Positions 35,331-43,815 of a DNA stretch of 64,000 nucleotides are shown piece by piece. Every line of letters starts with the position of its first letter. Within the stretch, counting starts at the first letter, position 1. The DNA lies in NCBI RefSeq assembly GCF_016908775.1, contig NZ_JAFBEP010000018.1, forward strand, positions 1 through 64,000. The letters run 5' to 3'. The notes under the pieces are model-generated. The model did not search any database. It saw nothing but the letters and a program-made list of their open reading frames with translations, and was not told where the DNA came from. This DNA comes from Defluviitalea raffinosedens. Lineage in GTDB: Bacteria > Bacillota > Clostridia > Lachnospirales > Defluviitaleaceae. Both the position numbers and the translations under genes were made by a program.

Positions 35331-35774
35331 ATGAAAATTCATAAAGAGTATAGAGGTGTTAAAGATAGAAAAAAATCTCCAATTGAAATAGTACCCCGAG
35401 AGCAAACCAATACCCAGGAAAATCTGCAGGATATGGATCAGAATCAAAATGTAGATGTAAAGCCAGCCCAATTTGTATCTGTAACAGTGAACAATCAGAT
35501 TGAAAACTTTACAGGTAAAATAACTGGATATGTGTATAAGGAAAGGGATGAAGCATATCCTTATCCCATAAACATTATCCTTTATTTCGGTAATTATAGA
35601 AAGTATCCGATAGATCAAAAAGTTTTAGATAAAAATTTGGAGTTTGCTTTTGAAGAATTACCTCCCGGATTCTATATGATTGAATTAAATAGTGATGGAC
35701 AATTATTAAAAAGGATTCCGAATATAAAGATATTACCCAATCAAAACATCCATCAATCTATTATTTTAGAGTAA
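35331..35774 (+). CDS. Unknown protein with probable prealbumin-like beta-sandwich (147 aa)
   Basis: Not recognised by family. ATG 35331 follows a strong site (GGGGGGAGG). The N-terminal ~55 residues are polar and probably disordered (Gln/Asn/Asp-rich). The C-terminal ~90 residues (GKITGYVYKE, INIILYFG, LEFAFEELPPGFYMIEL, IKILPNQNIHQSIIL) follow the pattern of CarboxypepD_reg/Cna-B-like beta-sandwiches, where 'LPPGxYxI' is typical. Such domains sit in surface or coat proteins, yet no export signal is present. Paired with the low-complexity gene 60 bases upstream. Confidence 0.7.
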   Translation: MKIHKEYRGVKDRKKSPIEIVPREQTNTQENLQDMDQNQNVDVKPAQFVSVTVNNQIENFTGKITGYVYKERDEAYPYPINIILYFGNYRKYPIDQKVLDKNLEFAFEELPPGFYMIELNSDGQLLKRIPNIKILPNQNIHQSIILE

Positions 35775-35784
35775 AGCCTATTAT

Positions 35785-35843
35785 TAATAAAAACCTCCTA
35801 AAAAAGATTATTGATATTGCCTCAAAATTCTTTTTAGGAGGTT
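35785..35843 (-). terminator. Intrinsic terminator of the SPFH gene (minus)
   Basis: AACCTCCTAAAAA (35792-35804) pairs with TTTTTAGGAGGTT (35831-35843). On the minus strand it is followed by T-rich sequence. Confidence 0.8.
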
Positions 35844-35864
35844 CACTGTTATAAAAGATATTTC

Positions 35865-36863
35865 TTACTCTTGCTGATTTGCATTAGACTCATTTATATC
35901 TACATCATTATTTATATCTGAATCATGAAGAATTTCTTTTATACCTTTGATTGAGCCTAACAGACTAACTGCTTCTGAAGGAAGAACAAGTTTGCTGGAT
36001 TTTCCGTCAGCAATTTTTTCCAGAGCTTCCATTGAACGGATGGCAAGTACAGCTTCATTGGGTTCGCTTTCTTTAATAGCCATGTATAGTTTTTTAAGAC
36101 CTTCTGCTTTGGCTGCTTGAACAGCAAGAAATGCTTCAGCTTCCCCTTGCGCTCGAAGAATTTGAGACAGCTTTTCTCCTTCAGCTCGTCTGATATTTGC
36201 TTCTTTTTCAGCTTCAGCCTTAAGAATTGCGGATTCCTTGCTTCCTTCTGCTTCCAGAATGGCAGCGCTTTTTTGCCCTTCCGCTCTTAAAATAGCTTCT
36301 CTTCTTTGGCGTTCCGCACGCATTTGCTTTTCCATAGCATCTTGAATGTCTTTTGGAGGATTAATATTTTTAAGTTCTACTCTGTTTACTTTAATTCCCC
36401 ATTTATCTGTGGCTTCATCAAGAATAGAGCGAAGTTTTGAATTGATGATATCTCTTGATGTAAGGGTTTCATCTAAATCCAGTTCTCCAATAATGTTTCT
36501 AAGTGTCGTTGCTGTAAGATATTCTATTGCAGAAATTGGATTTGCGATCTCATAGGTATAAAATATTGGATCGGTAACTTTGTAATAAACTACTGTATCA
36601 ATTTGCATGGTAACATTGTCTTTTGTAATCACAGGCTGTGGTGGAAAATCTATTACTCTTTCTCTTAAATCTATGATCGTTCTCATGGAATCAATGAAAG
36701 GTACTAAGAAGTTAATACCTGTTTCAGCTTTCCTATGAAATTTTCCTAGGCGTTCAACAATTCCAACACTGGATTGTCGTATAATTCGGATACTTGAAAA
36801 GGCAAGGATCACTATAAATAATAAAATTATTAAAAAAGCAAGAATAGCGTAAGCCATATTCAT
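35865..36863 (-). CDS. SPFH/band-7 stomatin-like protein (QmcA/slipin type)
   Basis: The 332-residue protein has one N-terminal membrane helix (YAILAFLIILLFIVILAFSSI), the SPFH domain (about 30-190; SVGIVERLGKFHRKAETGINFLVPFIDS, LRNIIGELDLDETLTSRD), and a helical region with repeated EAEGxKESA/RAEGEK units. It is shorter than flotillin and matches stomatin/QmcA. It forms ring oligomers on the membrane and may control proteases such as FtsH. The gene lies 35 bases downstream of an NfeD gene on the same strand, a standard NfeD-SPFH pair. It ends in an Asp/Asn-rich tail. Confidence 0.92.
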   Translation of the reverse strand: MNMAYAILAFLIILLFIVILAFSSIRIIRQSSVGIVERLGKFHRKAETGINFLVPFIDSMRTIIDLRERVIDFPPQPVITKDNVTMQIDTVVYYKVTDPIFYTYEIANPISAIEYLTATTLRNIIGELDLDETLTSRDIINSKLRSILDEATDKWGIKVNRVELKNINPPKDIQDAMEKQMRAERQRREAILRAEGQKSAAILEAEGSKESAILKAEAEKEANIRRAEGEKLSQILRAQGEAEAFLAVQAAKAEGLKKLYMAIKESEPNEAVLAIRSMEALEKIADGKSSKLVLPSEAVSLLGSIKGIKEILHDSDINNDVDINESNANQQE

Positions 36864-36898
36864 TCCTCCTATTATTTTAATTTATTTTGAATTTTAAC

Positions 36899-37360
36899 TC
36901 AGTTTAGGGTAACATCTGGACTTACTATTAATTTTACCCCTTTTACCTCAAAAACTATAATCTTAGTATTTACTGCAATAATTTCATCATTAGCTGACAA
37001 AGCGGACCATATTTCTCCCTGAACTTTTACTTGTCCTGTTCCTTTGCTATTATTAATCTCCTCTATAACAACTCCTTGGGCATTTTTTAATGCATCTATA
37101 TTGGTTTTATAAGAGGGTTTAGATGTAATAAAATTTTTTGTAATTTTATGAGTCAAAATAAGCAGTATAGTAGAAATAATCAAGAAGACTGAAAACTGAA
37201 TGATAAAGTTAGAAGTTAGCAAAGACGCAATCAGTGCTCCGATGGCACCTGCAGAAAACCAAATCATGAAAAAACTTGTATTAGCCATCTCGATGATTGC
37301 AAATCCAATTGCTAATATGAGCCATATTAGCCACATTAATTCCACATTACCACCTCCCAA
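36899..37360 (-). CDS. NfeD family membrane protein, short form
   Basis: The 153-residue protein has three to four N-terminal membrane helices (LMWLIWLILAIGFAIIEM, FFMIWFSAGAIGALIASLL, FSVFLIISTILLIL) and a C-terminal OB fold (about 90-150; GVVIEEINNSKGTGQVKVQGEIWSA). It is the usual partner of stomatin-type SPFH proteins, encoded just upstream of one here. GTG or the TTG near 37348 could start it; GGGAGGTGG precedes the GTG/ATG region. It is expressed from a perfect consensus promoter followed by a palindrome. Confidence 0.88.
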   Translation of the reverse strand: MGGGNVELMWLIWLILAIGFAIIEMANTSFFMIWFSAGAIGALIASLLTSNFIIQFSVFLIISTILLILTHKITKNFITSKPSYKTNIDALKNAQGVVIEEINNSKGTGQVKVQGEIWSALSANDEIIAVNTKIIVFEVKGVKLIVSPDVTLN

Positions 37361-37372
37361 ATATTAATAAGT

Positions 37373-37389
37373 GTAGAGCGACACTCTAT
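37373..37389 (-). promoter_or_regulatory. Putative operator, TAGAG-N5-CTCTA
   Basis: TAGAGCGACACTCTA (37374-37388 on the plus strand) is a 5-5-5 palindrome starting six bases after the -10 box of the minus-strand promoter. It shares TGTAGAGCGA with the site in the flotillin operon at 23019-23028. Confidence 0.6.
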
Positions 37390-37394
37390 GATTT

Positions 37395-37423
37395 ATTATA
37401 ATCTATACAGCAATCTTTGTCAA
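37395..37423 (-). promoter_or_regulatory. Perfect consensus sigma-A promoter of the second NfeD-SPFH operon
   Basis: On the minus strand TTGACA (37423-37418), 17-base spacer, TATAAT (37400-37395): perfect consensus hexamers and spacing. Confidence 0.9.
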
Positions 37424-37528
37424 TGATTTTTCATAGTATTTATATTTTATGTATTGAATTAAACATAAATGTTTCTATTTTTTATGGTATAATTTGATTT
37501 AATATTAAAGAAACAAAGGAGGCTAAAT

Positions 37529-38326
37529 ATGAAAAAATATGGATTTATTGGTGCAGGAAATATGGGATATGCTATGTTGAAAGGTTTAATCAAGGATGGG
37601 AAAAAGGATGATATTATTTTTACAGATGCATCCAAGGAAAGAATCCAATGGATTAAAAATCAATTAGATATAGAACCATGCAGTGGCAATAAAGATCTGG
37701 TAAATGGCGCAAAATACATAGTATTAGCCATAAAGCCACAATATTATGCTTCTGTATTAGAAGAAATAAAAGAAGCAGTGAATCATAGCCATATCATTAT
37801 TAGTATTGCACCAGGGATTACCATTGATTCGATTAAAAAGCAACTGTCAAATAAGATAAAAATTGTTCGTGCCATGCCAAACACTCCCGCGTTAATCGGA
37901 GAAGGAATGAGTGCAGTAAGTTTTTCTGATGATGCATTTAGCAAAGAAGAAAGAGAAGACATCATTCAATTCTTTTCTTCTTTTGGAGTAATGGAAGAAA
38001 TAGAAGAAAAGTTAATGAATGCAGTTGTACCCATATCGGGCAGTTCTCCTGCCTATGTATATATGATGATTGAAGCCATGGCAGATGCCGGAGTTTTGGC
38101 GGGACTTCCAAGAAAATTGGCATATACATTAGCCTCCCAAAGCGTTTTAGGCTCTGCTAAAATGGTGTTAGAAACAGGTAATCATCCTGGGGAGTTAAAA
38201 GATGCGGTTTGCTCTCCAGGCGGTACTACGATTGAAGCAGTGGCTGCATTAGAAAAATCTGGTTTCAGAAGCAGTATTATTGAGGCAATGAATGCGTGCT
38301 TTGAAAAAACTAAGAAAATGGGTTAA
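37529..38326 (+). CDS. proC: Pyrroline-5-carboxylate reductase
   Basis: The 265-residue protein has the N-terminal NAD(P)-binding glycine pattern (GFIGAGNMGYAML), the conserved VRAMPNTPALIGEGM block, and the C-terminal dimerisation signature with PGGTTIEAV. It reduces pyrroline-5-carboxylate to proline, the last step of proline synthesis. AAAGGAGG precedes the ATG. The rnhA gene follows 10 bases after the stop, so the pair is cotranscribed. Confidence 0.96.
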   Translation: MKKYGFIGAGNMGYAMLKGLIKDGKKDDIIFTDASKERIQWIKNQLDIEPCSGNKDLVNGAKYIVLAIKPQYYASVLEEIKEAVNHSHIIISIAPGITIDSIKKQLSNKIKIVRAMPNTPALIGEGMSAVSFSDDAFSKEEREDIIQFFSSFGVMEEIEEKLMNAVVPISGSSPAYVYMMIEAMADAGVLAGLPRKLAYTLASQSVLGSAKMVLETGNHPGELKDAVCSPGGTTIEAVAALEKSGFRSSIIEAMNACFEKTKKMG

Positions 38327-38336
38327 GGAGGATATT

Positions 38337-38921
38337 ATGTCCCTGTTTGAAGTATATACGGATGGAGCTTGCACTAATAATCAAGGAGAAGGCTTGCAGC
38401 CGGGGGGATGGGCTGCAGTTTTTGTGGATGGACCTGCATTATCAGGTGGTGAAAGCGCAACAACCAACAATAGGATGGAAATGCGGGCAGTCATTGAAGC
38501 ATTAAAAAATACTCCTCCCCATAGTCATGTTAGAATTTATTCTGATTCCGCGTATGTAATTAATTGCTTTAATCAAAAATGGATTGACAAATGGGAGAAA
38601 AATGGCTGGATGACATCATCAAAGAAACCGGTGGAAAATAAGGACTTATGGCTGGAAATGCGTCAACTGGAAAAAGAAAGACAAGTTGAGTGGATTAAGG
38701 TCAAAGGGCATAGCGGAAATCAATGGAATGAGATGGCAGATACTTTGGCTGTTGCTGCAATCCCAAAAGACAAAAATAATGATGATCAATCTAGAAAAGA
38801 AATCTGCTTGTATTTGACACAAGATGAGAAAATCAATTTATTAAGCTTTTTGGATTGTAATCAATTAAACCTTAATGATGTATTAAAGAATGTTTTAGTT
38901 AAGCTTCAAAAACTGGAATAA
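38337..38921 (+). CDS. rnhA: Ribonuclease HI with C-terminal extension
   Basis: ATG 38337 is chosen because AAGGAGG lies seven bases before it. The 194-residue protein has the four catalytic carboxylates: Asp in VYTDGACTNN, Glu in NRMEMRAVIEAL, Asp in IYSDSAYVIN, and Asp in WNEMADTLA. It cuts RNA in RNA-DNA hybrids. After the catalytic domain (about 1-145) there are ~45 extra residues (ICLYLTQDEKINLLSFLDCNQLN...) not found in E. coli RNase HI; their role is unknown. Confidence 0.93.
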   Translation: MSLFEVYTDGACTNNQGEGLQPGGWAAVFVDGPALSGGESATTNNRMEMRAVIEALKNTPPHSHVRIYSDSAYVINCFNQKWIDKWEKNGWMTSSKKPVENKDLWLEMRQLEKERQVEWIKVKGHSGNQWNEMADTLAVAAIPKDKNNDDQSRKEICLYLTQDEKINLLSFLDCNQLNLNDVLKNVLVKLQKLE

Positions 38922-38976
38922 AATAACGGAAAGATGGCTATAATTGGGATAAATAGTTTTCTAAAAGGAGCTTTTC

Positions 38977-40038
38977 ATGATTCATTTGAGAGAAGGAAAA
39001 GTAACCCGGATTTTAGAAAGACATAATGATATGATTGAAATTCTTGCGATGATTAATGAGACGGAATACAAGGCTATCGTATATCCCCAAATTACTGGAG
39101 AAGTTTCAATTGGAGATATTGTTAAATTGAATACAACTGCAGTAGATTTAAATTTGGGAACAGGAGGATATCACTTTGTTGTTTCGAACAACAATACATG
39201 TGAGATCCATTCAGAGCCTTCTGGACATATTATGAAATTAAGATATACGCCTGTTCAAATAAAATGCTTAACGATAGAAGAAATCTATCCTCATGTTATT
39301 AATTCTTTTACATCCTTAGGCGGAATGCCTGTTGCTATAGGAAGCATTCATAGTATGCTTCCGCCCTTAGCTGCAGTCATTAAAGAAGCCAGACCAGATG
39401 TACGTATTGCCTATATTATGACTGATGGAGGGGCCTTACCCATCGGATTTAGTCATATTGTTCGCATGCTTAAAGAAAAGCAGCTCCTTGATTGCACAAT
39501 TACTTGTGGCAACGCTTTTGGAGGAGACTTTGAGGCAGTAAATCTTTATACTGCTTTGATTGGAGCAAAATATATAGCAAGATGTGATGCTGCTATTGTC
39601 ATTATGGGACCGGGGCACGTAGGGACTGGAACAAAATTTGGTTTTACCGGCATGGAGATAGCTAACAATGCGCATATTGTTTACTCTATGGGAGGTATTC
39701 CGATTTGTGTCCCAAGAGTGAGTTTTAAAGAAAAAAGAGAAAGACACTATGGAATAAGTCATCATTTTTTAACAGCTATGGGTTCTTATTGCTTAGTATC
39801 CTGTCATATGGCTTTTCCGTGTCTTTCAGGATATGAAAAAGATTTTATAGTTAAGCAATATGAATCATTCGAATTAGATCAAAAACATAAGATTTCTTTT
39901 TTAAATGAAAATACCATTTCTATAATGGAAAAGCATAATTTATGTATTAAAACCATGGGAAGAAGTATGAAAGAAGATCCTGTTTTTTTCAGAACAGGGG
40001 GCGCTTGCGGCATGCTTTTAACCAATTTACTTTCGTAA
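38977..40038 (+). CDS. DUF3866 family protein
   Basis: The 353-residue protein is a DUF3866 member: a beta-rich N-terminal domain (about 1-95) and an alpha/beta core with VAIGSIHSMLPPLAAVIKE, YIMTDGGALPIGFSHIV and a glycine-rich GPGHVGTGTKFGFTGME. Family function is unknown. The glycine motif suggests a nucleotide or cofactor site. No membrane segments. AAAAGGAG precedes the ATG. Commonly found near Nudix, spoIIM and xerD in Clostridia, as here. Confidence 0.9.
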   Translation: MIHLREGKVTRILERHNDMIEILAMINETEYKAIVYPQITGEVSIGDIVKLNTTAVDLNLGTGGYHFVVSNNNTCEIHSEPSGHIMKLRYTPVQIKCLTIEEIYPHVINSFTSLGGMPVAIGSIHSMLPPLAAVIKEARPDVRIAYIMTDGGALPIGFSHIVRMLKEKQLLDCTITCGNAFGGDFEAVNLYTALIGAKYIARCDAAIVIMGPGHVGTGTKFGFTGMEIANNAHIVYSMGGIPICVPRVSFKEKRERHYGISHHFLTAMGSYCLVSCHMAFPCLSGYEKDFIVKQYESFELDQKHKISFLNENTISIMEKHNLCIKTMGRSMKEDPVFFRTGGACGMLLTNLLS

Positions 40039-40167
40039 GAACTTTTGCTTTTCGTAGATATATTCTTTAATTGTTTTGTACTGATTTTGAAGATCCGAGA
40101 GGTAAGAAATAATTTCATCGATTTTACCCACACATGTAAATTGATTTTCTGTAATAATTGTTTTCAT
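40027..40167 (-). CDS. Possible small protein of 46 aa, convergent overlap
   Basis: A minus-strand frame starts at ATG 40167 after GAGGTGATCAT, a good ribosome site, and encodes a lysine- and tyrosine-rich helical product (MKTIITENQFTCVGKIDEII...). It ends 12 bases inside the end of the convergent DUF3866 gene. No family recognised. The ribosome site and uninterrupted frame support it; conservation cannot be tested here. Confidence 0.5.
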   Translation of the reverse strand: MKTIITENQFTCVGKIDEIISYLSDLQNQYKTIKEYIYEKQKFLRK

Positions 40168-40243
40168 ATGATCACCTCATTTTTTATAGTTATTCTTAGT
40201 GTATTCTTAAAGGGACAAGTTTATGAATGAAAGGAGAAATAAA

Positions 40244-40786
40244 ATGAATTTGGAACATAAAACAGTTTCAAGAGATGAAATTTATAAGGGGGCTATTATA
40301 TCTGTAGTTAAAGACACGATCACTTTGCCAAATGGTAAGACTGCAGAGCGTGAACTTGTGTTGCATAATGGGGCAGCGGCAGTTGTTCCTGTGGATGAAG
40401 AGGGGAATATATTCTTTGTTCGTCAATACAGACATTCTACGGGAAAGGAGCTGCTTGAGATTCCAGCAGGAACACTGGAAGCAGGAGAAGATCCGCTGGA
40501 ATGTGCAAAAAGAGAGCTGGAAGAAGAAACGGGATATAAAGCTTCAGAGTTTTATCATATATTCTCTATTTACACAGCAGTAGGTTTTTGCACAGAAAAA
40601 ATACATATTTATTTAGCCAAAGGTTTACATGAAGGTGAACAGAATTTAGATGAGGATGAGTTTGTGAATGTAGAAAAACATTCTTTGAATGAAGCACTGG
40701 AAATGATTTTTGACGGCAGGATTGAAGATGCTAAAACGATTTCAGGAATCTTTGGCGCAAAGAGGTTTTTGGAAAGTAAAGAGTAA
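40244..40786 (+). CDS. Nudix hydrolase, ADP-ribose pyrophosphatase type
   Basis: The 180-residue protein contains a complete Nudix box (GTLEAGEDPLECAKRELEEE followed by TGY) and the flanking VRQYRHSTGKELLEIPAG block of ADP-ribose pyrophosphatases. It hydrolyses ADP-ribose or related nucleoside diphosphates. ATG 40244 is preceded by AAAGGAG; an upstream ATG at 40223 has no site. A hairpin follows. In many Clostridia it lies upstream of spoIIM. Confidence 0.93.
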   Translation: MNLEHKTVSRDEIYKGAIISVVKDTITLPNGKTAERELVLHNGAAAVVPVDEEGNIFFVRQYRHSTGKELLEIPAGTLEAGEDPLECAKRELEEETGYKASEFYHIFSIYTAVGFCTEKIHIYLAKGLHEGEQNLDEDEFVNVEKHSLNEALEMIFDGRIEDAKTISGIFGAKRFLESKE

Positions 40787-40844
40787 TTAAGTGTACAAGC
40801 AGTTCTATTTCCTTTCAGAGATTCATATATTATTTTTGACGAAA

Positions 40845-40890
40845 CCTTCTAATTGGAAAGCCAAAAGTTTTGAATTAGAAGGATTTTATT
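40845..40890 (+). terminator. Probable terminator
   Basis: CCTTCTAATT (40845-40854) pairs with AATTAGAAGG (40873-40882), T-rich tail. Loop is long (18 bases). Confidence 0.65.
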
Positions 40891-40909
40891 TACTGAAAGG
40901 AAGAGAGCT

Positions 40910-41527
40910 GTGAGGAACAGACAAAAAAGCATTTCAAAAACATATATGTTGTATGGAATAAGTATTTTCGTATTACTAATCGGAATTTGTGTTGGAGCAA
41001 TATTTGCCAATTATATGAATTCAATTCAGAACGAAGAATTATTGCAATACTTGAATGAGTTTTTTCTCAGATTTCCCGAGGAAAGCTTTTCTCGTTCTGT
41101 AGCTTTGCAGCAAGCATTTTGGTCCCATGGTAAAACGATAGGAATTATGTGGGCTTTAGGACTTGGCTTAATTGGAATACCTTTTGTTCTTTTAGCGGTT
41201 TTTATAAAGGGATTTTCTTATGGATTCACTTCGGCTTTTTTATTCATACATTATGGATGGAATGGTTTTACATTTAGCATAGTATCTTGTCTTCCGCAGA
41301 GTATTGTGCTCATTCCGGGGATAGTATTTATATCTGCTGCTAGCATTAATTTTGCCTTGTCCAATTATAAAAGTAATCCGAAATATTTAAAAGAGAGAAA
41401 AGGAAAGTGGATCGAATATGGTTTGGTTCTTTTGATCGGTTTACTGATTGTCCTTTTGACAGGTGTTATAGAGACCTTTATTTCACCACTTTTCATGGAA
41501 ATGATTATGCCTAAAATGATTGGATGA
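40910..41527 (+). CDS. spoIIM: Stage II sporulation protein M
   Basis: The 205-residue protein has five predicted membrane helices and fits SpoIIM (YLNEFF...FWSHGKTIGIMWALG, GIPFVLLAVFIKGFSYGFTSAF, PQSIVLIPGIVF). With SpoIID and SpoIIP it remodels peptidoglycan during engulfment of the forespore. GTG start at 40910 with GAAAGGAAGAG upstream. The order spoIIM-xerD-deoB-pdp-dacF mirrors that of Bacillus. Confidence 0.93.
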   Translation: MRNRQKSISKTYMLYGISIFVLLIGICVGAIFANYMNSIQNEELLQYLNEFFLRFPEESFSRSVALQQAFWSHGKTIGIMWALGLGLIGIPFVLLAVFIKGFSYGFTSAFLFIHYGWNGFTFSIVSCLPQSIVLIPGIVFISAASINFALSNYKSNPKYLKERKGKWIEYGLVLLIGLLIVLLTGVIETFISPLFMEMIMPKMIG

Positions 41528-41577
41528 GTTTCTAAAGAAATATGTTGCATTTTCGCGTAAATTTTTTGGGAAAAATA

Positions 41578-41606
41578 TCGACTTTTTATACGAAATATTT
41601 TATAAT
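41578..41606 (+). promoter_or_regulatory. Probable sigma-A promoter of xerD
   Basis: TCGACT (41578-41583), 17-base spacer, TATAAT (41601-41606), about 45 bases before the ATG. Confidence 0.5.
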
Positions 41607-41651
41607 TAAAAATAGCTTGGAAATATTAGCAAATACAAAGGAGTACATAAG

Positions 41652-42542
41652 ATGGAAGAAGTCGTTGAAAAATATGCAGTTTATTTAAGAGATTTGAAAG
41701 GTGCATCAGAAAATACGATTCTTTCCTATCAAAGAGATCTTCGACATTTTATTTGCTTTTTAAAAGACTCAGGGATAGAGAAAATTCAGGATGTTACTCG
41801 AACAAATATAACTGCATACTTGTTAAATCTGCAAAAAAAAGGGAGATCGACTTCGACAATTTCAAGGAATATTGCTTCTATTCGCTCGTTTTTTCAATTC
41901 TTACAGAAGACAAATGTGATCAAAGAAGATTTAACCCAAGATTTAGAGTCTCCTAAGATTGAAAAGAAGCTTCCCGAAATCCTATCTGTTCAAGAAGTAG
42001 ATCTTTTACTACGGCAACCCAATGAAAAGGATCTTAAAGGGATCAGAGATAAGGCGATGCTTGAAGTTTTATATGCTACAGGGATTAGAGTTTCGGAATT
42101 AATTTGCTTAGAAGAAAGTGATGTGAATTTAACTCTAGAATATATAAAGTGCGCTGATCCTAACCATTCAAGAGAGAGAATCATTCCTTTAGGTGCATCT
42201 GCCGTTAAAGCTCTTAAATTATATTTAGAAAAAGTAAGGTTTGCGATGATTCGAGATCCTAATGAATCTGCCTTATTTGTAAATTGTAATGGTAAACCAA
42301 TGACCAGACAAGGATTTTGGAAGATTATTAAAGTATATTCCAAAAAAGCGAATATCAATAAAGAGATTACTCCACATATGTTACGACATTCATTTGCTGC
42401 ACATCTTGTTGCAAATGGAGCTGATTTGCAATCTGTTCAGGAGATGCTTGGGCATTCAGATATATCCACAACTCAAATTTATGCACAATTAAATAGAAAT
42501 AAGCTGAAAGAAGTTTATTCTAAAGCACATCCAAGGGCTTAG
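41652..42542 (+). CDS. xerD: Tyrosine recombinase XerD
   Basis: The 296-residue protein has a SAM-like N-terminal domain (about 1-90) and the catalytic domain with Arg in ATGIRVSEL, HxxR in HMLRHSFAAHL, His in EMLGHSDIS and the nucleophile Tyr in TTQIYAQ. Length matches XerC/XerD, which resolve chromosome dimers at dif. Assignment to XerD rather than XerC rests on the gene order next to spoIIM and deoB (ripX position). A terminator hairpin overlaps the stop codon. Confidence 0.93.
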   Translation: MEEVVEKYAVYLRDLKGASENTILSYQRDLRHFICFLKDSGIEKIQDVTRTNITAYLLNLQKKGRSTSTISRNIASIRSFFQFLQKTNVIKEDLTQDLESPKIEKKLPEILSVQEVDLLLRQPNEKDLKGIRDKAMLEVLYATGIRVSELICLEESDVNLTLEYIKCADPNHSRERIIPLGASAVKALKLYLEKVRFAMIRDPNESALFVNCNGKPMTRQGFWKIIKVYSKKANINKEITPHMLRHSFAAHLVANGADLQSVQEMLGHSDISTTQIYAQLNRNKLKEVYSKAHPRA

Positions 42543-42553
42543 GCCCTTTTTTG
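42533..42553 (+). terminator. Terminator overlapping the xerD stop codon
   Basis: AAGGGC-ttag-GCCCTT followed by T residues; the stop codon lies in the loop. Confidence 0.7.
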
Positions 42554-42618
42554 TTTTCTGAATATTGAATATAGATTTTTAAATAGAGGAATAATCATTA
42601 CAGAAAGGTGGGAGAAAA

Positions 42619-43800
42619 ATGATTGACAGAATAATATGGATTATTTTAGATAGCGTAGGAATGGGAGAATTGCCAGATGCGCACAAATTCGGCGATCAGG
42701 GAAGTAATACCATTGGCAATATTTCAAAAATGGTTGGAGGCCTTAATGTTCCTAATTTAGTGTCTTTAGGGCTTGGCAATATAGAAGGAATGATCGGACT
42801 ACCTAAAACGGAAAAACCTTTGGGTTGTTTTGGGCGTTTTGGAGAGATTTCCAATGGAAAAGATACGGTAACAGGTCATTGGGAGATGGCTGGAGTTTTT
42901 TCAGAAAAACCATTTCCTACTTATCCCAATGGATTTCCCAAAGAGATTATTGAAGCCTTTGAGAAAGCGATCGGTACCAAAACTTTGGGAAACAAGCCTG
43001 CTTCGGGAACAGAAATCTTAGAAGAATTAGGTGAAGAACACTTAAGAACCGGTTATCCCATTGTATATACTTCAGCCGATAGTGTTTTTCAAATTGCTGC
43101 CCATGAAGAAGTGATACCAATTGAGAAATTATACGAGATTTGCTCCATCGCCAGAGATTTGCTTGTGGGAGAACATGCTGTCGCAAGAGTGATCGCAAGG
43201 CCTTTTATAGGAAAAAAAGCTGGAAGTTTTACAAGAACTCCAAATAGACGTGATTATGCTCTGGCACCTCCTCACGATACGATATTAGACAAAATCAAAG
43301 ATAAGAATTTAGATGTTATTGCAGTGGGAAAAATTGAAGACATTTTCTCAGGCAGAGGTATTACAGAAGCTGTTCATACCCAGGATAATATGGATGGCGT
43401 GAATAAGACCATACAATATATGAAGCAAAACAATAGAGGACTAATATTTACTAATTTAGTCGATTTTGATATGAAGTGGGGTCACAGAAACGATTATAAA
43501 GCCTATGCCCAGGGACTTGAAGAATTTGATAAAAGACTTCCTGAAATACTGGATGCTATGGGAGAAAACGATGTATTAATGATTAATGCGGATCATGGAT
43601 GTGATCCTACGACCCCTAGTACGGACCATTCAAGAGAATATGTTCCTTTTATAGCCTATGGAAAAAAACTTAATCAAAACGTAGATTTAAAAACTAGAAG
43701 AACTTTTGCAGATATTGGTCAGACGATAGGTGAAATTTTGGGTACCGACAGAATTAAAAACGGTGAAAGTTTTGCCAAAGAAATATTAAAGAAAAATTAA
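42619..43800 (+). CDS. deoB: Phosphopentomutase
   Basis: The 393-residue protein is an alkaline-phosphatase-superfamily phosphopentomutase: [10 protein letters not shown] (metal and catalytic region), [30 protein letters not shown]. It interconverts (deoxy)ribose 1- and 5-phosphate in nucleoside salvage. It lies directly upstream of the pyrimidine-nucleoside phosphorylase gene (15 bases), so phosphorolysis products are handled by adjacent genes. GAAAGGTGGG precedes the ATG. Confidence 0.96.
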   Translation: MIDRIIWIILDSVGMGELPDAHKFGDQGSNTIGNISKMVGGLNVPNLVSLGLGNIEGMIGLPKTEKPLGCFGRFGEISNGKDTVTGHWEMAGVFSEKPFPTYPNGFPKEIIEAFEKAIGTKTLGNKPASGTEILEELGEEHLRTGYPIVYTSADSVFQIAAHEEVIPIEKLYEICSIARDLLVGEHAVARVIARPFIGKKAGSFTRTPNRRDYALAPPHDTILDKIKDKNLDVIAVGKIEDIFSGRGITEAVHTQDNMDGVNKTIQYMKQNNRGLIFTNLVDFDMKWGHRNDYKAYAQGLEEFDKRLPEILDAMGENDVLMINADHGCDPTTPSTDHSREYVPFIAYGKKLNQNVDLKTRRTFADIGQTIGEILGTDRIKNGESFAKEILKKN

Positions 43801-43815
43801 AGAGGGTGGAAAATC

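Noticed and set aside
35037-35618. 193-codon frame on the minus strand across the two unknown genes
   Set aside because: It runs antisense to the repeats and spans an intergenic hairpin. No ribosome site; both plus-strand genes have strong ones.
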